Origin: Aquimarina mytili
GTDB lineage: Bacteria; Bacteroidota; Bacteroidia; Flavobacteriales; Flavobacteriaceae
Assembly (NCBI RefSeq): GCF_016735115.1
Contig: NZ_JAERQJ010000017.1
Span: forward strand, 1-57,915
Length of the DNA stretch: 57,915 bases
Reading direction: 5' to 3'
Shown: positions 34,841-43,541 of the stretch, one piece after another
Numbering within the stretch: position 1 is the first letter of the stretch
Layout of the letters: the number at the start of each line of letters is the position of its first letter
Made by a program: the position numbers and the translations under genes
The notes under the pieces: generated by a model
What the model saw: the letters and a program-made list of their open reading frames with translations, nothing else
What the model was told of the DNA's origin: nothing
Database searches by the model: none

Positions 34841-35338
34841 ATGAAGCACTTAATTATAGTATTTATATCCGTTCTGATTATATCGTGTGAGGATAATGAC
34901 ACGCCAGTACCAACGTATCAGTACATATTAGATGATAAAAAAAGTGAGCTTGTATCAGAATATATTGGATATGATGAATCTACTAGAACTTTGACCAACA
35001 GGTTAACATTTAATTTCGTTAGAAACACAGAAGTTTATAATGGTGATTTAGTAATAGCAATAATTCCAAAAAACTTTAGAGAAAGAGAAGAATATTCCGT
35101 TCAAATTTTGGACGAGAATAATGAAGAAATAAACACTGGATTTAACGTGTTATATCCTATTAATAGTGAGAACAATTATTCTTTTACTTATATTTTAAAA
35201 CTTAACGAGGATTTTAACTATAATGTCACTGATTTAGGATATCCTGATGTGTCGGTTGAAGTTTCGGCTGTTAATAGTGATGTTTTGTGGCACAATAGAA
35301 GGTCCTATCCAACGTTTTTGAAATTAACTAGAGAGTAA
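34841..35338 (+). CDS. Small tra-operon lipoprotein
   Basis: 165 residues with the lipobox IISCEDND and a beta-rich body. It starts 6 bp after the previous lipoprotein and ends the operon 38 bp before a terminator. It may cap or anchor the surface fibre. Confidence 0.7.
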   Translation: MKHLIIVFISVLIISCEDNDTPVPTYQYILDDKKSELVSEYIGYDESTRTLTNRLTFNFVRNTEVYNGDLVIAIIPKNFREREEYSVQILDENNEEINTGFNVLYPINSENNYSFTYILKLNEDFNYNVTDLGYPDVSVEVSAVNSDVLWHNRRSYPTFLKLTRE

Positions 35339-35376
35339 AAAGAAATTGTTAATTTAGGATGATTGACAATTAAAGG

Positions 35377-35408
35377 GAGTTGGAGTTTAATCCAACTCTC
35401 TTTTTTAT
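35377..35408 (+). terminator. Terminator of the mating-pore operon
   Basis: GAGTTGGA-GTTTAA-TCCAACTC followed by TCTTTTTTATTT. Confidence 0.85.
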
Positions 35409-35410
35409 TT

Positions 35411-35600
35411 GTGCCACGCATACTATTTCCTGATAGTGTTAAAGTCCCGTGCTAGCCAATTTGACAAGAGTAGTTAGCTGAACGCAAGGGTGGCTAGAGG
35501 AAGTTGGGGCATACCACCGGTTAAAGATCGTCTAGTACACCAAATGTCAAAAAGAGGGTGCGATTAGTCTAGTGTATCCAGTCACGATCATGATATAGAA
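35411..35600 (+). other. Possible group II intron 5' fragment
   Basis: It begins GTGCCACGC, contains GTTAAAGTCCCG and a CTAGCC/GGCTAG stem around GTTAGCTGAACGCAAGGGTG, all reminiscent of domain I of bacterial group II introns. There is no reverse transcriptase or recognisable domain V, so it would be a dead remnant. An unrelated structured RNA is the alternative. Confidence 0.4.
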
Positions 35601-35821
35601 AATTTACCAGATAATAAATTTGCTTGTTGTGGACATGGATTAGCTGGAAAAGCTTATCTAAAATTAACCAGTGTAAAAAGACTCTTGTCAAAAACTTACA
35701 AAAAGTTTAGAAGTTAATTTTTGATATTATCTATTTAAAAAAAAGTCCGCCTCTAAATAAGTCAAACCCTCGGTATTTTTATTTACACCCTTTTAGAGAT
35801 AGTGTCTATTTATATTACTAT

Positions 35822-35905
35822 TTAATCCCAAAAAATGATCAATAATAAGATTGCTGAGATCCAGTCAAATTTCTTTTTCTTTTTAATTCGCCGTTTTGTT
35901 TTCAT
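35822..35905 (-). CDS. 27-residue membrane microprotein (FWD family), copy 1
   Basis: It begins MKTKRRIKKKKKFDW and ends in one hydrophobic helix ILLLIIFWD. A 23-residue homologue at 57645-57716 starts MKTKRRKKFDL and also ends LLLIIFWD. Conservation of both ends across two loci, with indels only in whole codons, shows it is translated. The leader TTAACTAAATATTATA lies just upstream. It probably sits in the inner membrane with a basic cytosolic end. Confidence 0.7.
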   Translation of the reverse strand: MKTKRRIKKKKKFDWISAILLLIIFWD

Positions 35906-35938
35906 AATGTATATAATATTTAGTTAATAATATGAAGG

Positions 35939-38900
35939 CTATAACCTTCGGTTTTTTCTCTTTTTCTTATTCTTGTTCTTTTGGCCTTTCTTACCATGAT
36001 CTTCTTGGTATTTATTCTCCATAAGAATTTTGGTTACTGCAAGGATATCACTATATAATGTGTTCCTTGTAATTGATTTTAGAGCTTGATTTAGTTGTTC
36101 GCCATGTTGCTCTAACTCCTTATTAGACAGCAAATTTCGTGCCTCACCTTTCTTCAATAACCAAGCTGCACCAACATAATTTTCATTTTCAATCGCATTA
36201 TTGAACTCGATCTGTTTATACAAGCCAGATTCACTTAATAGACCATTTTCTCTAAAGTAAATGATTTGTCTATCCGTACTAACATTCCCTAATTTAAGAC
36301 CTTCAATAGCCACTTTAGTATACTCCGGGTGATTAACTAATTTAAGAACACTACGCTCCCCATCAGAAGATAGAACTCTTATTCCCTTTGAGTTTAAATA
36401 CCTGGTTTTTTCTTCATAACTATCAAACTCATAGGTTTGCAATTTGGAAACATAATAATGGATATAGTTAGAAGAAACTGCACTCAAATATTTCTCATTA
36501 TGTTCTTCCGGAATAAACGCTTCAAAACTCTTATACACTAAAATTCCGTTTGGATCCAGTACAGCTTCAGATTCATTAAATATCTGTTGAGACACTTTCT
36601 CAAAGACACTTGAATAGTATTTAAAAAATGGTTGATTTTGAAGTAATAATAGCGCATCGGACGTCGGCAATTTGTATGTTGCTTTGTATTTACCGTTGAT
36701 ATCAGCAACTGTATTTTCATCGACTTTTTTAACTCCTAATAATGCAGCTACGTGGTTATGGCCAATAGTATTTGCCAGGACCAGTTTATCCAATAATCGA
36801 TTTTCTTCTTTTTCAATGGTATTATTGAGATATTCAATCCCTAACTTATCGCCTATAAACTCAGAGAAAACAGTATGAGACAAAGCACTGTCTAATCCTT
36901 CATCGAGAACAAATGAAGCTTTAAATGCTTCCGGATTATCATATGTTACCATAAGAAAATCACTTTCATATAGATGACCAGAATCTTTGTAGAGAGTATA
37001 ATACTGCTCGTTTAGATTTGTTCTTATTTCCAGGCGTACAATTGCTTCTTCTAAGGGTTCTTTATGAGTCAGCGCTTCTTCTGAAGACAGTAAAACTTTC
37101 GCGTCAGAATTTTCTAAAATATACGCTGCGCTTTGATAATTACCACCTTCTAAAGCTAAATTAAAACGGATCTGATCTACTATAGTACCAGGTTCTATTA
37201 TAGGTCTAGAATAAGGTGCAGCTGAGTACATTTCATTCAAGAGCTCCGGTTTCAAATCATCTAAAGTTACTGACACATTGTTTTGTGTCATCCTGAGAGA
37301 TAATGTTTCTCCGCTGATATCTATTTCAATTCCCTTTGAATTAAAATAAAGGGCAATGTCCGAAGCTTCTTTAAAGCTCAGCTCACTAAACTCTTTAAGG
37401 TAATGAGATATATAATTATTGGTAAAAAGTTCTGTATACGCTTTTCTGTATTCCTCCGGAATATGATTTTCAAAAGTCCAATTCACCAATATACCTGTAG
37501 GATCCTTTCGGAACTCTTCCTGATCATAGAACAACTTTTTAGAAGCTGATTCAAATATCCGGGAATAATAAGCGAAATAAGGTTCTTTCTGTAGTTGACT
37601 AATTTGAGAATCAAAATTACCTTGGTAAGGAACTGTATATTTACCATAAAGATCGGTAGCTACAGAAGCATTTTGAATTACGCCCAGTAAACCAGCTGTG
37701 TTTTTACCTCCTATAGTCTGGGCAAGTTTCATCTTATTAGATAATTTTTCTTCTTCTTTCCTAGACACCTCTCTGGAGTATTCATCACTTATTTTAGTCT
37801 CCAGAAAGCTATTGTATAATTCGGTATATACTTCTTTATTTGTTAGATCGGTATCCCCTAAGAATTCAGTAAACTCAGGTATATGAGTTTTAAAATACAC
37901 TAGAAAATCACTCTCATATTTATAATCAAATTCATTCCTAAACTCGTAATATTTCTCTCTTAGCAGGTCTCGTATCGCTGCTTTATCAGTCTCTTCTTGG
38001 AACGTTTGTGAAGATTCATATAGAGATTTCAATTCTTCAGAAATTCCTCCCTGTTGATATAAGTAATGTAATCCTGGTCCATAATCATCATCCAGCGCTT
38101 TTCGGAACTGTAGGTTAACCAGGTCAGCTTCCACCTTCTGATCATAACTTTTCAATGTATCAAGCACAAAGTCCTTAGCACCTCGTAACCCCTCTCTGTG
38201 TTTAAGTCCGGAAATAGATGCTGAGATACTTTCTCTTCCATATTCATTTTGTTCTATATGAATTTCAATCCCTCGCTGATTTAGCACCTGTATAAAATCT
38301 TCCGGAGAGATCATATTACTTTTCGCATATTGAAAAGCAGATTTTATATAGGATTCTGATATCACTTTTTCATAGGATGGTAAAAATTCTTCAGACAACT
38401 GCTCTGCAGAGAAATACTTTTGGTGTAAAAACATTGTACCTGGAGAAACGTAAACTTTCTCTTCATCCTTTTGAAGTCCGTTTATGTCTTGATAAATAGC
38501 CTGGATTAAAGAAGTAGTATTCCGGATAGAACTGTGTTGGGTATATTGCTCTTTGATATCCACCAGTTCCATAAGCTTATTTAACGAGTCAGAATCCAGC
38601 TTATTTGAATTAGCAAAAGTTGCTATTAATTCTTTCAAACCCTGTTCTTTCTCTACCTCACTTTTAGAAATAGCTTCAATAGAAGAATACTTATTATTAA
38701 AATATGCTGTGGCACTTTTACCTAACATTGACAGCTGTTCTTCACTCATAAACTGTTGATATAGCTGGAACGTGTCTGAAGTATCAAGGTAAGTATGATA
38801 AGTGTCTTGAAGGGCTATTTTGTCGAGGAATACACTTTCTTTTAGATAAGGTGAAATATCTTGTTTATAGGTATAAAACGCTTCTGAAGAAATAGCATGA

Positions 38901-39937
38901 AAAAGCTCCGGAAGCTTATCGATATCCAATACTGTTGTTGATGAAAATCTGCTGAAATCAAAATCTTTGAAATCACTGGAACTATATAAATTCTTCCCTT
39001 TGGTATCGATGACATAAGACTTTTCATTTTCACTGAATACCTTTAATCCTTTTGATTCTAAAACAACATTAGAATCAGATACTTTTAATGCAGAGAAATA
39101 TTTCAATTCATCATTCAGTTTTTCTTCTGCAAGCTTTAGGTTTCTATAACGTTTGGGAGCATTCTTAAAGTTCTCCTGGAGGGATGCTTTTAATTTGTTT
39201 AAAGAATATTCTTTATTGATAGCAGATCCAGACATCCCTTTCACCCCAAATCCTTCAAACCTCTGAATATCGATACCGCCTTCTTTCTCAAAAATATGAA
39301 ACGAAACGCCTTTTGATTTGGTTTTATAAGCATCAATTTGATACTGGTTCCGTAAGGTATTAAGAAAATCTTCTTCACGCTTAGGCTTTAAAGCCATCAC
39401 CTCTTTAATCGAACTTTTAAGATAGTTCTTGAGATCCTGTTTGTTGGATAAATTAACCTTGTACTCCTTGTTCTGCTTAATGCTGGAGACAATAGTTAAG
39501 CCGTGTTCTTTTTCCAATTCCCTGGATATATTTTGCGATCGGTACCGGTCCTGAAATTTTGGAATTTTAGTTCCGTCATCCAATACAGAAGTAGTGATAA
39601 TGTGTACGTGTGGGTGATCTTGATCTTCGTGCTTGATCAATACATAAGGCTGGTCGTGATATCCTAAATGATTTAGATAAGAAGTAGTCAGCTCTTTATA
39701 TTTTTCATTGGTCAATTTAGAGCGATCGTCCGGGTGAAAGCTTAAGCTGATATGCACATAGGGATTCTTTTCTTCACTTAAATAGGAATACGCTCGAAAG
39801 GATGCATTTATTTGACTGGTAGATCTGTCTTGTACTTTATGGCTCTGAAGAATTTCGGCCACACCATTTTGGATCTTGGTTTGATGATAATTCACCAAAG
39901 ATTCAATACTAGATGTATATCCGATTTCTCCTATCAT
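35939..39937 (-). CDS. Large relaxase with duplicated C-terminal module
   Basis: 1332 residues, three times the usual length. The N-terminal 150 residues are a PF03432-type relaxase: NPYVHISLSFHPDD (58-71) and the metal motif H103-x4-HPHVH (108-112), with candidate nucleophiles Tyr7 and Tyr17. It nicks oriT and leads the strand into the recipient. The C-terminal half contains an approximately 310-residue module twice (about 735-1045 and 1045-1320): NTIGHNHVAALLGV versus QTIGGKNTAGLLGV, PFFKYYSSVFE versus PYFAYYSRIFE. The end is a Lys-rich tail. Confidence 0.88.
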   Translation of the reverse strand: MIGEIGYTSSIESLVNYHQTKIQNGVAEILQSHKVQDRSTSQINASFRAYSYLSEEKNPYVHISLSFHPDDRSKLTNEKYKELTTSYLNHLGYHDQPYVLIKHEDQDHPHVHIITTSVLDDGTKIPKFQDRYRSQNISRELEKEHGLTIVSSIKQNKEYKVNLSNKQDLKNYLKSSIKEVMALKPKREEDFLNTLRNQYQIDAYKTKSKGVSFHIFEKEGGIDIQRFEGFGVKGMSGSAINKEYSLNKLKASLQENFKNAPKRYRNLKLAEEKLNDELKYFSALKVSDSNVVLESKGLKVFSENEKSYVIDTKGKNLYSSSDFKDFDFSRFSSTTVLDIDKLPELFHAISSEAFYTYKQDISPYLKESVFLDKIALQDTYHTYLDTSDTFQLYQQFMSEEQLSMLGKSATAYFNNKYSSIEAISKSEVEKEQGLKELIATFANSNKLDSDSLNKLMELVDIKEQYTQHSSIRNTTSLIQAIYQDINGLQKDEEKVYVSPGTMFLHQKYFSAEQLSEEFLPSYEKVISESYIKSAFQYAKSNMISPEDFIQVLNQRGIEIHIEQNEYGRESISASISGLKHREGLRGAKDFVLDTLKSYDQKVEADLVNLQFRKALDDDYGPGLHYLYQQGGISEELKSLYESSQTFQEETDKAAIRDLLREKYYEFRNEFDYKYESDFLVYFKTHIPEFTEFLGDTDLTNKEVYTELYNSFLETKISDEYSREVSRKEEEKLSNKMKLAQTIGGKNTAGLLGVIQNASVATDLYGKYTVPYQGNFDSQISQLQKEPYFAYYSRIFESASKKLFYDQEEFRKDPTGILVNWTFENHIPEEYRKAYTELFTNNYISHYLKEFSELSFKEASDIALYFNSKGIEIDISGETLSLRMTQNNVSVTLDDLKPELLNEMYSAAPYSRPIIEPGTIVDQIRFNLALEGGNYQSAAYILENSDAKVLLSSEEALTHKEPLEEAIVRLEIRTNLNEQYYTLYKDSGHLYESDFLMVTYDNPEAFKASFVLDEGLDSALSHTVFSEFIGDKLGIEYLNNTIEKEENRLLDKLVLANTIGHNHVAALLGVKKVDENTVADINGKYKATYKLPTSDALLLLQNQPFFKYYSSVFEKVSQQIFNESEAVLDPNGILVYKSFEAFIPEEHNEKYLSAVSSNYIHYYVSKLQTYEFDSYEEKTRYLNSKGIRVLSSDGERSVLKLVNHPEYTKVAIEGLKLGNVSTDRQIIYFRENGLLSESGLYKQIEFNNAIENENYVGAAWLLKKGEARNLLSNKELEQHGEQLNQALKSITRNTLYSDILAVTKILMENKYQEDHGKKGQKNKNKKKRKNRRL

Positions 39938-39938
39938 T

Positions 39939-40352
39939 TTAATTAATATTTGGTACGTTTTCGTCTAATTTATCAACCAGTTTAGCGAACAATTCTTCCT
40001 TTTTTTGAGACAACTCTTTCAAGGTTTTTTCCAGATCATCATTGATAAAATGTCCCATATTCGCTTTTCTGGTGAGCTGATTTAGGTTAGCACCTATCTT
40101 GTTTAGCTCACGAACGAGGGCATAAAACACCGCACGATCTACATTTTCTCCCTTTGAAGGAAGGCTAATTTCACTATTGTTTTTGTTCTGCAAGACATAG
40201 TTTATGTAATTAGAAAGGTTTCCCCCAAATAAAACATCAGCTTTTTCAATGTATTTAGCCTTGTTTTTTGGGTGGGTTTTGAAGGTTATACTGACCTTTT
40301 TTTCACTCTCCGGTAAGGGTGGCCTTCCTAGTTTTTTCTCTTCTTTTTTCAT
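39939..40352 (-). CDS. mobC: MobC-like relaxosome accessory protein
   Basis: 137 residues. The N-terminus is basic with GRPPLPESEKK, then a ribbon-helix-helix strand (VSITFKTHPKNKAKYIEKA), and the typical RELNKIGANLNQLTRKANMG motif (about 87-106). It binds oriT and assists nicking. It ends 1 bp before the relaxase gene. Confidence 0.88.
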   Translation of the reverse strand: MKKEEKKLGRPPLPESEKKVSITFKTHPKNKAKYIEKADVLFGGNLSNYINYVLQNKNNSEISLPSKGENVDRAVFYALVRELNKIGANLNQLTRKANMGHFINDDLEKTLKELSQKKEELFAKLVDKLDENVPNIN

Positions 40353-40385
40353 TTAAAAAAATCGATTACTTGTAAAAGTAAATTA

Positions 40386-40439
40386 ATTAATGTCTTACAT
40401 TAATCTACCTTGCAGAAAACGAATGTTTTCATACTGCAA
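40386..40439. other. Candidate origin of transfer (oriT)
   Basis: Two inverted repeats lie side by side 34 bp upstream of mobC: ATTAATGT-CTT-ACATTAAT (40386-40404), and TTGCAG/CTGCAA enclosing GAAAAC-GAAT-GTTTTC (40410-40439). Position next to mobC-relaxase genes and hairpin form are what oriTs look like. The nick site cannot be placed. Confidence 0.5.
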
Positions 40440-40568
40440 TATAACGATTAACCTTAAACTGACCAAAAACATTCCAAAAAAACTGTAGCTTAAATCCTTA
40501 AAAAAGAGCGGTATAGTATTATGTAAATACCTATTAGGATATGATATAGTATGGCAATAGGTATGATG

Positions 40569-40629
40569 ATAACATATTGGTTAAAAAGATATATTATTAT
40601 AATACATAACATATATTATGATAACATAT
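40569..40629. repeat. ATAACATAT direct repeats before traA-like gene
   Basis: Three copies of ATAACATAT at 40569-40577, 40606-40614 and 40621-40629 in very AT-rich DNA. They could be operators for the traA/traB-like products or part of oriT. A further hairpin with GCGGCGAAC in its loop (about 40741-40783) separates them from the gene. Confidence 0.45.
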
Positions 40630-40799
40630 AATAGCTATTAAAAAAAGAGATAGTATCTTGGTACATAATAGTTTGGGTAATATTTTTAATTATCAAAATA
40701 TATCTTATCTTAGCACATAACTAAATATTATATATTAACTATTATAGCAATACATATTAGCGGCGAACTAATTTTGCTATAGCATAACATTTTACTACA

Positions 40800-41501
40800 A
40801 TGAAAATTATTATTGTCTACAACCACAAAGGGGGTGTGTCAAAAACCACCACTACGGTAAACACTGCAACATTTTTAGAAGCTTACTATGGTAAAAAAGT
40901 AGCCATCATTGACTGTGATGATTACCAATGGAGTACTTACAACAATCATCAAAGGGAAATGGATTTGGTTTTGGATTCTTACCAAAATGACAGGGAAGCA
41001 ATTGAAAAAGCTATTGCTGAAAAAAAGATCGTAAACTACGATGTAGAAAAATGCCTGGTTCAGGATTTTGATGACAAAATTGAAGAGGTAAGGTCAAAAG
41101 ATTATGACTATGTTTTTGTGGATTTGGGAAACCGAACCTTATCAGAATGTGAACCTGTTTTTGGAATAGCAGATCAGATTTTAATTCCATATTCTAATGA
41201 CGAAGAGGAAATACAAAAAGCAATCGCTTTTTATAATTTGATCAGAAACAATTTCCCACACGTTCAAGCTTTTTGTCTAGTGGTTAAAATTGAAAAGTCC
41301 AGGGTCGAGAATCACCAAAAAATCAGAAATATTCTTCAGGAAAAACACGGACTGCAGTATTATGATACTATTATTCCATTAAGAACCCGGTTTGTTAAGG
41401 AACGAAGTTTCTTTAAACCTCTTAATTTTGAAACTGAAAAAAAGGATTTTAATCAAGGGCTTATATCCTTTGTAGACGAACTATTACATAAAACAGCTTG
41501 A
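40800..41501 (+). CDS. TraA-like ParA-family ATPase
   Basis: 233 residues. The deviant Walker A KGGVSKTT (10-17) has Ser in place of the second Gly; A' VAIIDCDDYQWS and Walker B YVFVDLGN are present. In CTnDOT-type elements such a ParA homologue (TraA) begins the transfer region, so a role in positioning the transfer complex is more likely than partition, for which parA at 1818-2597 exists. Confidence 0.82.
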   Translation: MKIIIVYNHKGGVSKTTTTVNTATFLEAYYGKKVAIIDCDDYQWSTYNNHQREMDLVLDSYQNDREAIEKAIAEKKIVNYDVEKCLVQDFDDKIEEVRSKDYDYVFVDLGNRTLSECEPVFGIADQILIPYSNDEEEIQKAIAFYNLIRNNFPHVQAFCLVVKIEKSRVENHQKIRNILQEKHGLQYYDTIIPLRTRFVKERSFFKPLNFETEKKDFNQGLISFVDELLHKTA

Positions 41502-41503
41502 AT

Positions 41504-41821
41504 ATGAACTTAACAGACAAACTAAGTAATACAAAAGTTCCGGATTCGTTGGATGGGGCCTTCAAAGGGAAAAAAAAGGAAGAGGCTGTTGTAACAGAAA
41601 AAAAGAAAAAAGTGGTTAAGAAGCCAAATGAAGCGTCAGATTCCACTAAAGACAAAAAGGTTAATGTTTCGTACACAATCAATGAGTCGCTTGATAAGAA
41701 GCTTCGAAAACACGTTCTGGAGCTGAAATTACAAAGTATAGATAACGAAGAATTGGCAGATATTTCTGCCAGTTCTATCGTGAATGAATTGATAGATAAC
41801 TTTTTAAAGGAAAATAAATAA
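41504..41821 (+). CDS. TraB-like DNA-binding protein (DUF3408 type)
   Basis: 105 residues from the ATG at 41504. The first half is a Lys-rich disordered tail. The second half has a ribbon-helix-helix-like layout (KVNVSYTINESLDKKLRKHV, then ISASSIVNELIDNFLKE). It directly follows the ParA-type gene, the order expected for a ParA/RHH pair. Confidence 0.7.
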   Translation: MNLTDKLSNTKVPDSLDGAFKGKKKEEAVVTEKKKKVVKKPNEASDSTKDKKVNVSYTINESLDKKLRKHVLELKLQSIDNEELADISASSIVNELIDNFLKENK

Positions 41822-41830
41822 TTAAACCGT

Positions 41831-42166
41831 ATGGATAGCACAATGATCTTGATAATGAAGTTTGTAGCTGCAGGATTGGTGTATTTTGCCGTCGATAAAT
41901 TTTATTTTTCTAAAAAAGAAAAAAAACTATACGAAGAACATTCTGCGAAAGAACCCGTAGCAATAGAACAGGAAGAAGAAAAACCCAAAGTATTGGATTT
42001 GAAGGAAGAGGACACAATTTTCGATGATAGCTGGATGGAGGAAGATGAGTTTAAAATTGAAGAACACGAAATAAAGGATCCTTACGGTAAGAAAACCTTG
42101 GAAGATCTATTCAAGGAAAATGACAAATTAGATTTAGATGGAGATATTAAGAACCTTATTAATTAA
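41831..42166 (+). CDS. Single-span acidic membrane protein of the tra region
   Basis: 111 residues. One N-terminal membrane helix (6-24) is followed by a very acidic cytosolic tail (EEDTIFDDSWMEEDEFKIEE). No family is recognised. It overlaps the transglycosylase gene by 29 bp. The acidic tail could recruit the basic partner encoded upstream. Confidence 0.6.
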   Translation: MDSTMILIMKFVAAGLVYFAVDKFYFSKKEKKLYEEHSAKEPVAIEQEEEKPKVLDLKEEDTIFDDSWMEEDEFKIEEHEIKDPYGKKTLEDLFKENDKLDLDGDIKNLIN

Positions 42167-43007
42167 GTTGTTCTTGATATGTTGTTTTGCAATTAATGGT
42201 ACCTCACAGGAAAAAATTGAGATAGAAAATCGGATTGAAGCTTTAAACAGCATTAATGAAATAAAAGTCAAGCTTCATCCATTAGTCTGGAATCAAATAC
42301 AAAAATTTAGTAAAAGGAAAAGCTTCCCGAAGACGATGGGATTAGCTAAGTTCTATTTTCCTTTGTTTAAGACCAAGCTAAAACTTTATGATCTTCCGGA
42401 GGAGCTAAAATACTTAACAATAGTAGAGAGCAATTTAAAAACCAGGGCTACAAGTAAAGTAGGTGCTCAGGGATTGTGGCAATTTATGAGACCTACAGGA
42501 AAGTCGCTGGGTTTGTATGAAAATCAATATATAAATTTATTCAATGATCCTGTTGCTTCCACAGATGCAGCGTGTCGATATTTAAAGCAACTGTATACGC
42601 AGCTTGGAGACTGGGAATTAGCTTTAGCCGCTTATAATTGTGGAATTGGCAGGATAAAAAGAATATTAAAAAAAACAGGTAAAACAACCTTTTGGGAAAT
42701 TATACAATATCTCCCTGAAGAAACAAGACTATATGTTCCTTCATTTTTGGCTGTACAATTCTTAATGAATTATTACAGCGACTTTGGGATTAAGCCCTAT
42801 ACTTTTGCTATAAGATATAGCGATGTGCGGCTAAACAAAGCAGAGTCGGATATGAGAATAGACAGAAGTAGTTTTACAAATCAAAGGGAAAAAAACATTT
42901 TTATGTTTTTGAACCCGCACTTAAAAACCCTGTACATTCCAAAAGGAACGTACTACTATAGTATAAAAAAACCCGCTATCGTAGATAGCAGGTTAATTTT
43001 AAATTAA
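42138..43007 (+). CDS. Lytic transglycosylase (VirB1-like)
   Basis: 289 residues with an N-terminal signal segment (MEILRTLLIKLFLICCFAIN). The SLT domain is at about 85-240: catalytic Glu97 in IVESNLKTRA, VGAQGLWQFM, and LALAAYNCGIGRI. It opens peptidoglycan for the transfer channel. No LysM repeats are present, unlike MltD. The gene ends opposite the minus-strand leading-region genes. Confidence 0.92.
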   Translation: MEILRTLLIKLFLICCFAINGTSQEKIEIENRIEALNSINEIKVKLHPLVWNQIQKFSKRKSFPKTMGLAKFYFPLFKTKLKLYDLPEELKYLTIVESNLKTRATSKVGAQGLWQFMRPTGKSLGLYENQYINLFNDPVASTDAACRYLKQLYTQLGDWELALAAYNCGIGRIKRILKKTGKTTFWEIIQYLPEETRLYVPSFLAVQFLMNYYSDFGIKPYTFAIRYSDVRLNKAESDMRIDRSSFTNQREKNIFMFLNPHLKTLYIPKGTYYYSIKKPAIVDSRLILN

Positions 43008-43016
43008 AATGCAAGT

Positions 43017-43217
43017 TTATCTGTGACAAGCATAACTTGCTGCTTTTGCGAATTCTCTGAACTTAGCAACCCAGTCTGTTTTTTGATTGGGTTTCTTTTT
43101 TGTTCCTGTTTTTTCTTCAGATAGAAAGGGTCTGAAAAAATTGTTAATTGGAAGATTTTCGCCGTTACTTCCTACCATTACTGGCTCATTTACTTGAATT
43201 TCTACTACATTTTTCAT
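43017..43217 (-). CDS. Small ACH-tail protein, copy 2
   Basis: 66 residues: EIQVNEPVMV...LPINN, then FRPFLSE, a Lys-rich linker and FREFAKAASYACHR at the very end. It is homologous to 21170-21424 in both conserved blocks. It has its own leader (GTTTAACTAAATATTATA) and lies downstream of structured element A1, so it is expressed alone. Function is unknown. Confidence 0.72.
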   Translation of the reverse strand: MKNVVEIQVNEPVMVGSNGENLPINNFFRPFLSEEKTGTKKKPNQKTDWVAKFREFAKAASYACHR

Positions 43218-43268
43218 AATGTATAATATTTAGTTAAACAATTATTTGCCGGTATGACAAACGTTAGC

Positions 43269-43391
43269 AAAATTTCATCTCAAATTTTCAAATAAGAATT
43301 CAGGAGGGTTCCCCTGACGAAGGAAGTGGGATACCTTAATTGTTGTGCAGATAAATTTGAAAGGGAATATTTTGCGGGTTTATCTTTGCAC
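43269..43391. repeat. Leading-region structured repeat A1 (divergent promoter)
   Basis: 123 bp, about 97% identical to 44060-44182. TCAAATTT pairs with AAATTTGA over about 70 bases and encloses a GGTTCCC-CTGACGAAGGAAGT-GGGATACC hairpin. At its right end the plus strand has TTTG-N21-TATCTTTG, a full promoter at 43381-43388; the left side leads to the ACHR gene. As single-stranded DNA it would fold strongly. Confidence 0.75.
43381..43388 (+). promoter_or_regulatory. Plus-strand promoter in A1
   Basis: TATCTTTG matches TAnnTTTG, with TTTG 21 bp upstream. It would produce the T-loop RNA that follows. Confidence 0.55.
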
Positions 43392-43394
43392 TAT

Positions 43395-43541
43395 AATTGA
43401 TTAATAGTACATCATCGATCTGGCAAAAAGATTGTTAATAAGCAAATCCCAAACGGTTCCTGAAGGGGTTCGATACCCCGAAAGGGCCGAAAATGATAAG
43501 TCCCTTTAAGAATAAAAAAGAGAGAGATTAATTTCTCTCTC
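43395..43541 (+). ncRNA. Predicted T-loop small RNA 1
   Basis: There is no ORF. A GGGG-TTCGATA-CCCC hairpin (43465-43479) sits inside a CGGTTC/GGGCCG outer stem, with an AGAGAGA-TTAATT-TCTCTCT terminator at 43519-43541 that also ends the nuclease gene on the other strand. The TTCGATA loop recurs in three further predicted RNAs with different stems. It is not a tRNA: no acceptor, D or anticodon arms. Confidence 0.5.

Noticed and set aside
41461..41841. 126-codon minus ORF opposite the TraB-like gene
   Set aside because: Ser/Phe-rich antisense shadow of a Lys-rich coding sequence.
43465..43479. tRNA or tRNA fragment (T-arm with TTCGATA loop)
   Set aside because: No acceptor, D or anticodon arms and no 3' tRNA end; the stem continues past T-arm length in other copies.
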